NCBI RefSeq assembly: GCF_026151205.1
Contig: NC_087083.1
Location: 3,612,536-3,629,459 of the forward strand
DNA length: 16,924 bases
Source: Bolinopsis microptera
Lineage: Eukaryota > Ctenophora > Tentaculata > Lobata > Bolinopsidae
Reading direction: 5' to 3'
Shown here piece by piece: positions 11,401 through 16,924 of the stretch (the first letter of the stretch is position 1; each line of letters opens with the position of its first letter). The position numbers and the translations under genes are program-made. Below the pieces are notes generated by a model that ran no database searches, had not been told where the DNA came from, and worked only from the letters and a program-made list of their open reading frames with translations.

Positions 11401-14130
11401 TTGAGAAAGCTTCAGTTCGGACAATGTGCTGAAATGTGAAATGTAAGGTGGCAACTTTAGATATAAGATGATAAGTAAAAATGCTCTCATTAAATGATGT
11501 CGCCCTAATTATTATATAGCACAAATGCGTTATGTATATAAATAGTATACAGTATACAATACATAGGACTGATTGTCTTCTAGAACTTTGATTTAATTTT
11601 GCTTATAAAAGTTGAAACGTTTGGTCTTAGTTTCACATCCAGGAATTTGTGTAGTATTACCTCATACTATTAAATAATAGTATTATCTTATAGTTATTTT
11701 CGTCTAATGATTTATGATCATAATATTGTGAAGTTATACATTGTATGTATATAAGTTATACATTGTATGTATATAAGTTATACATTGTATTGATATAAGT
11801 TATACATTGTATGTATATAATGTATACATTGTATGTATAAGTTATACATTGTATGTATATAAGTTATACATTGTATGTATATAAGTTATACATTGTATGT
11901 ATATAAGTTATACATTGTATGTATATAAGTTATACATTGTATGTATATAAGTTATACATTGTATGTATAAAGTGTACTGTACCTGGTATATCTGCGCTTC
12001 TCCTCTCTGAGAAATTGCTGTGTGTTGTGTAGTGTGTTAGTTACTTTTACTATTTGACACTGTAACTCTTCTTCTCGCTCCCTACTTTCACCCTGCAATA
12101 GTATAGTGCAGTGTAGTAACGAAGGAACCCACCGACCCCGCTGTGCGGGGGGAGGGGGGAATCTTAGGGGGCGCAAAATCGTCGTTTGAATGTGGGACAA
12201 TTTTGAAAAAACATAACTGAGGTAATAGCAAAACTGCGCGTTTTGCTCTAGAAACACACTTTCTTAGAGATTTTACCGGCATACCCTCTAAAATCACCTA
12301 ATTTGTTCAATTTTAGGGAGGGGCGCCAAAAGGGAAGGGGGCGCCAACAGGGGGGCGCATTTTCGGCGGGGGGGGGGTGTGCCACTGGTATAGTGTATAG
12401 TTTATATAATGTATAATGTATAGCTTAATACTCCTGCAGTCTAGGGCCCCTAAGAAGTGTTTAGGATGGCAAAAATGAAAAATAAGGGTTTAGAAGGCTT
12501 GAAAAAGGTCGAATTGAAGGGCAATAAACCTGTTACCTGTATTTTAGATAGAGATTCTTTGTAATGTTCTACCAGCTCATTAGAAACTGTTACCTCCTCT
12601 TTCAACTGGCTCAGTTCTCCGTGACAAGAACTGGACACTCTCAACTCCTCCTCCACTCGTTTTGTGTGCGCTGTAAACATTAGTAGATAATTACCTAATT
12701 ATTAATTACTTGCTATTTAATTAGTGACTAATTATTAATTACTTGCTATTTTCGTTTCAACATTTCTCATCAATTCGTCATTTGTATTTCATTTTTATGA
12801 AAAAATGAAATACAAATAGAAATGAGGGGGGAGGGGGGCGGGTCAATTACCGGTCTGAGCTCCGAGCTCCGAGTCAGCCTCCGCTAGTCTTACTTTGAGA
12901 ACTCCTATCTGAGTATCTTTAGCCTGCAAAACATACCTTTACAATTAGTTAATAAGTTGATAAGCTAATTAATTAAGGTTTACAATTAGTTACCTAAATG
13001 GTTACTATGGTTACTATGGTTACTAAATGGTTACTATGGTTACTATGGTTACTATGGTTACTAAATGGTTACTATGGTTACTATGGTTAATATGGTTACT
13101 ATATGGTTACTAAATGGTTACTGTGGTTACTATGGTTACTATAGTTACTGTGGTTACTATGGTTACTATAGTTACTATGGTTACTGTGCATATAATGGTA
13201 ACTAAATGGTTACTATGGGTACTATTGACTAACAGTGAGGGCCTCCTTTAAATCAGCCTCAGTTCCCTTTATGCTTCTTATCAAGGACAGTTGTTTTGTT
13301 ATTTCTTCTTCTCTTTCTTTCAGTTTCTTCTTCTGCTTCTCCTCCAGGATCTGCTGTGACTGCAACTTATCCTGAAATATCATTCTAATAATCATTTACA
13401 AAGCTTACTAGTGAGACTGCAACTTATCCTGAAATATCATTCTAATAATCATTTACAAAGCTTATTAGTGAGACTGCAACTTATCCTGAAATATCATTAT
13501 AATGCTTATTAGTGAGACTGGAACTTATCCTGAAATATCATTCTAATAATCATTTACAATGCTTAGTGCTTACTAGTGAGTAGTGTGCCTCCTAATGATG
13601 CTGTTTAATAAAATCTGTGGTTAAAAAGTCACACTAGTGCCTGTTAGTGTGCAAAATATTTACTATTATATAAGTTACATACATTTTATGGTAGTCATGT
13701 ACAGATAAAAAACTTACAATGTACATCAATATAATATGATTAATTCCTAATCATTTCGTATAAATGTACAACTTTAAAGTGAGAACATACCCTGTACGAA
13801 CTAATTTTAGAAGATAAGAACCCGATCTCATCAGTTAGCTGAGTAACTTCTTGTTTAATCAGTTTATTTTCCAGCTCCAGTCTGTCAAAGTACTCCCCCC
13901 TCACCGCCTCTCCTTAGATAAAACAAGCTAAACGTAGATTATAAGGTAAGGTAATTCCGCTGTTATTAAGCAGCATTATTTAGAAACACTAGTTAATTAA
14001 TGCTAATAAATAATAACTACTATATAATTAAAGTAGAGATGTGACTAACCATCCTCACTATCGTCACTAAGCGACACCAGGTCCTGGGATGAAGGTACTA
14101 TCTCTGGAGAGGAGTGAGATTCTTCTGAAC
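8100..14130 (-). CDS. GOLGA5: Golgin-84 (GOLGA5), twelve C-terminal exons, 5' end not in window
   Basis: Golgin-84 is a tail-anchored coiled-coil tether of the cis-Golgi that works with Rab1 and in intra-Golgi COPI traffic. Exons, in transcript order: 14130-14050, 13912-13791, 13371-13234, 12923-12851, 12670-12537, 12092-11983, 11428-11335, 9587-9490, 9395-9329, 8988-8884, 8806-8642, 8453-8100. All have GT-AG borders and matching phases, giving about 512 residues (human protein 731). Diagnostic matches recalled from the human protein: AKDTQIGVLKVRLAEAD (human AKDAQIAVLKVRLQEAD), DYKERATRVLQAKEK (human DYKQKATRILQSKEK), SLTEVLLNKQ, and the tail SIDKFSVRLGVFLRRYP with HSWVMVVLLTYTPE, which holds the single membrane anchor. 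Most of the rest is heptad-rich coiled coil. The N-terminal part (about 200 residues) is missing: a minisatellite and a LINE lie upstream. The introns carry minisatellites and a 961-bp DNA element. Confidence 0.93.
8642..8806 (-). CDS. GOLGA5: Golgin-84 exon
   Basis: 165 bp, phase 0 to 0, acceptor CTCTCAG, donor GTACTA after ...KIKSLTE. SLTE joined to VLLNKQ of the next exon matches human SLTETLIQKQ (read as HQLTETLIQKQ), which fixes the junction. It encodes charged coiled coil with a short Gly/Asn break (VVNGAGSDSE). Confidence 0.9.
8884..8988 (-). CDS. GOLGA5: Golgin-84 exon
   Basis: 105 bp (35 codons), phase 0 to 0, acceptor CATTGTAG, donor GTAACC. It encodes ELQQALEQCSTAESATKDRE and a further 15 coiled-coil residues. 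Confidence 0.87.
9042..9155. repeat. Minisatellite GGTAACTAGGT (11 bp), intronic
   Basis: About ten near-perfect units in the golgin-84 intron, ending 54 bases from the acceptor of exon 8988-8884. The same GGTAACTAG core builds the large array at 14144-14676. Confidence 0.9.
9329..9395 (-). CDS. GOLGA5: Golgin-84 exon (67 bp)
   Basis: Acceptor TTATTATAG, donor GTAACC; enters in phase 2 (completes an Arg codon) and leaves in phase 0. It encodes STKCELVITKEHLTSVEQTH plus SE, coiled coil. Confidence 0.86.
9490..9587 (-). CDS. GOLGA5: Golgin-84 exon (98 bp)
   Basis: Acceptor AATTATTCAG, donor GTTAGA; phase 0 to 2. It begins AKEKKSPADTS, continuing ATRVLQ of the previous exon as in human ATRILQSKEK. 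Confidence 0.9.
9588..9951. other. Golgin-84 intron, 3'-side of the DNA element insertion
   Basis: Non-coding. It holds a duplicated AATTATTTGATAT (about 9591-9616) and a palindromic GTCACGTGAC at about 9730-9739. The stretch at about 9680-9930 has the patchy composition of an old interspersed repeat, but no boundaries were found. Confidence 0.45.
9952..10912. mobile_element. Tc1/mariner-type non-autonomous DNA element (961 bp)
   Basis: Terminal inverted repeats of 33-34 bp begin CAGGGTGG (9952-9985 and the complement of 10880-10912), differing by a single G insertion. They are flanked on both sides by TA (9950-9951 and 10913-10914), the target duplicated by Tc1/mariner transposases. No transposase frame remains inside, so it would need an enzyme supplied in trans. 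It sits in the 1.7-kb golgin-84 intron and contains a short TATTCCTTG repeat at about 10552-10584. Confidence 0.88.
10552..10584. repeat. TATTCCTTG short tandem repeat inside the DNA element
   Basis: Three complete 9-bp units plus a partial one, inside the non-autonomous element. Useful as a length-variable marker; no function implied. Confidence 0.85.
10915..11334. other. Golgin-84 intron, 5'-side of the DNA element insertion
   Basis: AT-rich and non-coding. A short GC-rich patch (GTGGGCGCGCGGCGCAGTG, about 11025-11043) and a TATATATATA run near 10973-10984 are the only notable features. Confidence 0.5.
11335..11428 (-). CDS. GOLGA5: Golgin-84 exon (94 bp)
   Basis: Acceptor TCACATTTCAG, donor GTAAAT; phase 2 in (completes Ser) and 0 out. 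It encodes TLSELKLSQNELEFSRKDLS then DYKERATRVLQ, a strong match to human golgin-84. Confidence 0.92.
11733..11972. repeat. 22-bp AT-rich minisatellite, eleven units
   Basis: Eleven occurrences of TATACATTGTAT at mostly 22-bp spacing (one unit is 19). It starts 10 bases past the donor of exon 12092-11983 and fills that end of the intron. Confidence 0.92.
11983..12092 (-). CDS. GOLGA5: Golgin-84 exon (110 bp)
   Basis: Acceptor TATTGCAG, donor GTACAG; phase 0 to 2. It encodes GESREREEELQCQIVKVTNT and on to FLREEKRRYT, highly charged coiled coil. Confidence 0.86.
12093..12536. other. Golgin-84 intron with G-rich repetitive insert
   Basis: 444 bp. From about 12119 to 12372 the composition changes sharply, with several runs of six to ten G and repeated GGCGCCAA (about 12324-12331 and 12339-12346). 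It looks like an old interspersed repeat, but no inverted or direct terminal repeats were found. Confidence 0.5.
12537..12670 (-). CDS. GOLGA5: Golgin-84 exon (134 bp)
   Basis: Acceptor ATGTTTACAG, donor GTAACA; phase 1 in (completes Ala) and 0 out. It encodes HTKRVEEELRVSSSCHGELS and a further 24 coiled-coil residues ending SLSKIQ. Confidence 0.88.
12780..12817. repeat. 17-bp perfect inverted repeat (intronic hairpin)
   Basis: ATTTGTATTTCATTTTT (12780-12796) and its exact complement (12801-12817) are separated by 4 bases. CATTTCT (12761) and AGAAATG (12818) extend the pairing after a 12-base bulge. It lies in a 180-bp golgin-84 intron, 33 bases past the donor. Confidence 0.85.
12851..12923 (-). 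CDS. GOLGA5: Golgin-84 exon (73 bp), most conserved block
   Basis: Acceptor TGTTTTGCAG, donor GTAATT; phase 0 to 1. It encodes AKDTQIGVLKVRLAEADSEL then GAQT. The AKD..I.VLKVRL.EAD block is the clearest golgin-84 signature in the window. Confidence 0.94.
12990..13217. repeat. Minisatellite TGGTTACTA (9 bp), intronic
   Basis: More than twenty variable units (ATGGTTACT, with AAATGGTTACT and ATAGTTACT variants). It begins 16 bases past the donor of exon 13371-13234. On the golgin-84 sense strand it is a run of GTAACCAT, which resembles the GTAACC donors used elsewhere in this gene. Confidence 0.9.
13234..13371 (-). CDS. GOLGA5: Golgin-84 exon (138 bp)
   Basis: 46 codons, phase 0 to 0, acceptor GATATTTCAG, donor GTTAGT. 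It encodes DKLQSQQILEEKQKKKLKER and on to EADLKEALT, very Lys/Glu-rich coiled coil. Its first 14 bases and acceptor are copied upstream (13415-13580). Confidence 0.88.
13358..13580. repeat. Tandem repeat containing a duplicated splice acceptor
   Basis: Four copies with starts at 13358, 13415, 13472 and 13516 (period 57, third copy shortened to 44). Each contains the complement of ATATTTCAG|GATAAG, so the true acceptor and first 14 exon bases are repeated three more times in the upstream intron. Confidence 0.9.
13791..13912 (-). CDS. GOLGA5: Golgin-84 exon (122 bp)
   Basis: Acceptor TTATCTAAG, donor GTATGT; phase 1 in (completes Gly) and 0 out. It encodes EAVRGEYFDRLELENKLIKQ and a further 20 residues. 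LELENKLIKQEV resembles the start of the human coiled coil (LENQLLKNEV). Confidence 0.85.
14050..14130 (-). CDS. GOLGA5: Golgin-84 exon, most upstream found (acidic linker)
   Basis: Acceptor ATACCCCAG, donor GTTAGT; enters in phase 1 and leaves in phase 1. It encodes SEESHSSPEIVPSSQDLVSL then SDDSED, a Ser/Asp-rich segment ahead of the coiled coil. Homology is not recognisable at this end; the call rests on phase and splice signals. Confidence 0.72.
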
Positions 14131-14143
14131 CTGGGGTATTAAA

Positions 14144-14676
14144 TAGTGGTAACTAAGTGGTAACTAGGTGGTAACTAGTGGTAACTAGTGGTAACTAGCA
14201 GTAACTAGTGGTAACTAGGTGGTAACTAGTGATAACTAGGTGATAACTAGTGGTAACTAGTGGTAACTAGCAGTAACTAGTGGTAACTAGTGATAACTAG
14301 GTGGTAACTAGGTGGTAACTAAGTGGTAACTAGTGGTAACTAGCAGTAACTAGGTGGTAACTAGTGATAACTAGGTGGTAACTAGGTGGTAACTAGTGGT
14401 AACTAGTAGTAACTAGTGGTAACTAGGTGGTAACTAGGTGGTAACTAGTGGTAACTAATGGTAACTAGCAGTAACTAGGTGGTAACTAGTGATAACTAGG
14501 TGGTAACTAGGTGGTAACTAGTGGTAACTAGTAGTAACTAGTGGTAACTAGGTGGTAACTAGTGATAACTAGGTGATAACTAGTGGTAACTAGTGGTAAC
14601 TAGCAGTAACTAGTGGTAACTAGTGATAACTAGGTGGTAACTAGGTGTTAACTAAGTGGTAACTAGTGGTAATTAG
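14144..14676. repeat. Large minisatellite GGTAACTAG(G)T with higher-order repeats
   Basis: About fifty 10- or 11-bp units with variants (GATAACTAG, AGTAACTAGC). Blocks repeat at larger scale: a block at about 14342 recurs at 14467 (offset 125) and a block of roughly 110 bp at 14219 recurs at 14552 (offset 333). It sits between the acceptor of golgin-84 exon 14130-14050 (13 bases away) and the LINE ORF1 leader. Confidence 0.93.
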
Positions 14677-14721
14677 GTGGTTGTACATTTATTGTACAAT
14701 ACATCGGGTATACATTACACC

Positions 14722-16002
14722 ATGGCAGGGAATCCCCAGAAAAATGACAGTGAAAGTACCAAGATTATTATCGGGAAACTGATAGAAAAAGCTAACTCGT
14801 CTATCAGACCTGTTATTTCTGCTTTTGAATGTTTACAGTCTCGTTCAGTTAACCTTCAGCGACTTAATCAATTTACGGTTGGAATACTTGAAAGTTGTGC
14901 TGAATTTCTAGGAATTGCTCTTGCTGACAAGGACGATTTTAAGATTTTCACTAAGTCATCTCTTGCCAATCGCCTTTATCTTGGTTTTATGGCTCTGATG
15001 CCTGGAAAGTGTGGAGAGTGCGGTGATAACTACGTGATTGATCATGATCCTGAGGTCATGCCTTTTTTCAATTGCTTTAAATGTTTCAAAGGTTCACATT
15101 GTTGTGAAAGAAACAAAGAGCTACATCAGACCCTGTCAGCTATGAACACGCCGACAGGTTTTGTGTGGCTCTGTAACACATGTCATGGGCTAATTGATCC
15201 TATAGAACCTAGGAAACAGAGATCACGCCACACATCTGCTTCACTATCAGGAAATGTTTCTTCTGCTGACAGCCAGTCCTTGGACAGTTCAGCAGATGTT
15301 TCCAGTCTTAATCCTTCTAGTGTGATATCTTCGACCCAAATTCCATCTCCTGTGTTATCGCCTAGTTCAGCCACTGCAACGACAGCTGCAGCTACAGACT
15401 CTTCACAACCAGCCACAACTGTTTGTCAAGAGTTCCTAAACTGGAGTTGTCCACACGGAATCAGTGGAAAAAAGAAGATCAACGGGAACTCTTGCCCTTC
15501 TACTCATCCAAGGGTCTGCAATCAGTACCGAGCATCTGGTTTCACGGGAAGGAGTGGTTGTAAAGAAGGTAAAAACTGTACATTCTTTCACCCTGATATC
15601 TGTAGAACTGCACTTGAGAATGGTTCGTGTTCTAAAAAGGACTGTTTAAAGTTTCACCCCCGGTCGACCAGAAAGAGTACAAAGGAGCGTACTGAGAGGG
15701 GAGAGCGTCCTAAGAGTAACACTCTTAACACGAATCAGAGGTACAGCAAACAGAATAGTGATGCCAATGCCAACACGAGTGATTTTTTAGAGCTACGAAA
15801 CTTGATCACTGGGATGGCGGCCAAGTTGGAAGCATTGGAGAAAAAGATGGATCAAGGTACCCCATCCCCATCCCAAACTGTCACACAGCCAATGGGAGCA
15901 TCCATGATCTACCCAGTTCAATCAGCTCCCCCAATGATGAGTCTAGGTGTGCCCAGGCTACCACACCACCAGATTCCTTTCTCTCCTCACTCTTATTATT
16001 AA
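14722..16002 (+). CDS. LINE ORF1 protein with PHD-like finger, three CCCH fingers and short coiled coil
   Basis: The ATG at 14722 has a good context (ACACCATGG) and is the first ATG of the frame; the product is 426 residues. An N-terminal helical-looking region (10-90) precedes a PHD-like zinc site (C97, C100, C118, C121, H126, C128, C151, C154). A Ser/Thr-rich linker (165-232) follows, then three CCCH-type patterns: C235-C243-C258-H262, C266-C280-C286-H290 and C294-C303-C308-H312. A basic stretch (314-330), a short heptad-like segment (355-376) and a Pro/Met-rich tail complete it. ORF1 proteins of LINEs coat the element RNA; RNA binding through the CCCH fingers is inferred. The frame is intact. 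The endonuclease frame is offset by one base and is open through the end of ORF1, so the two reading frames overlap. Confidence 0.85.
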   Translation: MAGNPQKNDSESTKIIIGKLIEKANSSIRPVISAFECLQSRSVNLQRLNQFTVGILESCAEFLGIALADKDDFKIFTKSSLANRLYLGFMALMPGKCGECGDNYVIDHDPEVMPFFNCFKCFKGSHCCERNKELHQTLSAMNTPTGFVWLCNTCHGLIDPIEPRKQRSRHTSASLSGNVSSADSQSLDSSADVSSLNPSSVISSTQIPSPVLSPSSATATTAAATDSSQPATTVCQEFLNWSCPHGISGKKKINGNSCPSTHPRVCNQYRASGFTGRSGCKEGKNCTFFHPDICRTALENGSCSKKDCLKFHPRSTRKSTKERTERGERPKSNTLNTNQRYSKQNSDANANTSDFLELRNLITGMAAKLEALEKKMDQGTPSPSQTVTQPMGASMIYPVQSAPPMMSLGVPRLPHHQIPFSPHSYY

Positions 16003-16924
16003 ATGCTAGGAGTTTAAATCCATCTGCCCACAGTACCTGCAGATGGAAGCTTAATGACCTTGTAGGTCATGTAGACGATAAACGACAGTCTGGACAGCTC
16101 TACCCCTTTATTGCTATCACAGAATCTTGGCTTAAGTCACATATCAGTGACGCCCAGCTTCAGTTACCCGGATACTCACTTTGTCGAAGTGATCGCAGTA
16201 AGAGAGTTGGCGGAGGAGTAATACTTTACTCACTGTCGTCCATCCCAGTCGGAGACTTACGACGACAGCATTTGCCAGGGAATCTTTAATGTCTACCCTT
16301 CTGCTAAACTTTGCATAGCAGTTGCTTATAGGCCACCTGACGCAAGCTCAAGTAGTTTCTCAAAACTAATAGATAGATTTACATTCGCTATTGAGAACCT
16401 TGCACCTAGTGGCTACGACGTCTTTATAACAGGCGATTTCAACTTTCCCCAGATTGACTGGGAAACACTAAACATCATGAGCGGTGGGACCTCTGATTCA
16501 AATCTCTCCGCCCAATACCTGCTAAACTTCATGTCAACCCATCTACTGAGTCAGGTGGTTACTGTTCCAACCAGGGGAAACAGTACACTAGACCTCGTCT
16601 TGTGTAACAATGATCGGCTAGTATCTGATGTAACTTGTGAAGCAACAGAAATATCTGATCATGACATGGTTAATGTACTGCTATCCTTTAACCCTGGTCT
16701 GATGGAGAAGGCTCAGGCTTCATATCTTGACGAAATGAGCTTCCGAGCCCTAGACTTTAATCGGGCAGACTTCGAACCGATTACTGAGATCCTGAACAGA
16801 GTGAATTGGAAGGACTTGAGAGACGCAAGCACTTTTGAAGAATTTCCCGCAGAGTTTACACGGACAGTGCTTAATATATGCCTGGAAAATGTTCCTCGGA
16901 AACGACCACCAACTGGCAAGCCGA
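15996..16924 (+). pseudogene. LINE ORF2 endonuclease domain with one frameshift, incomplete at the right edge
   Basis: An exonuclease-endonuclease-phosphatase fold endonuclease that would nick the genomic target for reverse transcription. The first frame starts LLNARSL over the ORF1 stop, contains ITESWLK (the catalytic Glu block) and VGGGVILY, and stops at 16287-16289. From about 16240 the homology continues in another frame with AVAYRPPD, ITGDFNFPQIDW, STLDLVL and ISDHDMV, which is open to the window edge. One insertion or deletion between about 16240 and 16260 explains this. The motif order fits the CR1/L2/Jockey-like group. The reverse transcriptase would follow outside the window. A sequencing error could mimic the break. 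Confidence 0.82.

Larger units (their letters stand above)
14678..16924 (+). mobile_element. Second LINE (non-LTR retrotransposon), 5' part, runs off the right edge
   Basis: ORF1 (14722-16002) is followed directly by an endonuclease region of the apurinic-endonuclease type. The left boundary is set only by the end of the minisatellite at about 14676. The 3' end and target-site duplication are outside the window. It is antisense to golgin-84, so it lies in an intron of that gene or upstream of it. Confidence 0.85.

Noticed and set aside
11952-12257. 101-codon minus-strand gene
   Set aside because: Only the central part (12092-11983) is a golgin-84 exon; both ends are intron read-through.
14144-14676. 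CRISPR-like array
   Set aside because: Units are 10-11 bp, contiguous and without unique spacers; this is a minisatellite in an animal genome.
15835-15850. Programmed -1 slippery site in GAGAAAAAGATG
   Set aside because: It does not match the X-XXY-YYZ pattern in the ORF1 frame, and no downstream stem was evident.
16713-16919. Minus-strand frame at the right edge as an upstream golgin-84 exon
   Set aside because: It is the shadow of the LINE endonuclease-side frame on the other strand.

Overview
The window is animal (metazoan) nuclear DNA. Two conserved animal genes are split by short introns with GT-AG borders, there are two non-LTR (LINE) retrotransposon copies and a TA-flanked terminal-inverted-repeat element, and most of the rest is AT-rich with many minisatellites. 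The sequence does not fix the phylum. An invertebrate is most likely (short introns, divergent orthologues, a LINE ORF1 with a PHD-like finger plus CCCH fingers), but that is inference.

Layout from left to right. (1) 1-140: AT-rich flank with a retroelement-tail look. (2) 163-1688: a 5'-truncated LINE copy carrying an open reverse-transcriptase frame, bounded by a perfect 22-bp target-site duplication (141-162 and 1689-1710). (3) 2078-4492, minus strand: an 804-codon intronless open frame for a Ser/Glu-rich, probably disordered protein that I do not recognise by family. It carries seven Tyr-x-Asn motifs, like a GRB2-recruiting docking scaffold. (4) 4493-5714: divergent intergenic region with a triplicated TATA-containing motif and an 18-bp perfect palindrome. 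(5) 5715-7334, plus strand: five exons that join in frame into about 215 residues homologous to the sterol-binding N-terminal domain of Niemann-Pick C1 (NPC1). The frame stops inside the C-terminal cysteine cluster, with no room for the membrane part of NPC1. This is the most interesting object in the window. (6) 7361-7503: a GC-rich hairpin insertion with a 12-bp direct repeat on each side. (7) 8100-14130, minus strand: twelve exons of golgin-84 (GOLGA5), with perfectly consistent splice phases and the C-terminal tail anchor. The first part of the gene lies outside the window or was not found. (8) Inside its introns: a 961-bp Tc1/mariner-type non-autonomous element (9952-10912), four minisatellites that each lie close to an exon border, and a tandem repeat that copied a splice acceptor. 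(9) 14722-16924, plus strand: a second LINE, with ORF1 intact and an endonuclease region carrying one frameshift, running off the right edge.

The NPC1-domain gene and golgin-84 converge tail to tail, with polyadenylation signals of opposite strands interleaved at 7849-7915. The 804-codon gene and the NPC1-domain gene diverge from the 4.5-5.7 kb region. The gene models come from reading splice signals and frames by eye and from recalled family features. No database search was run.
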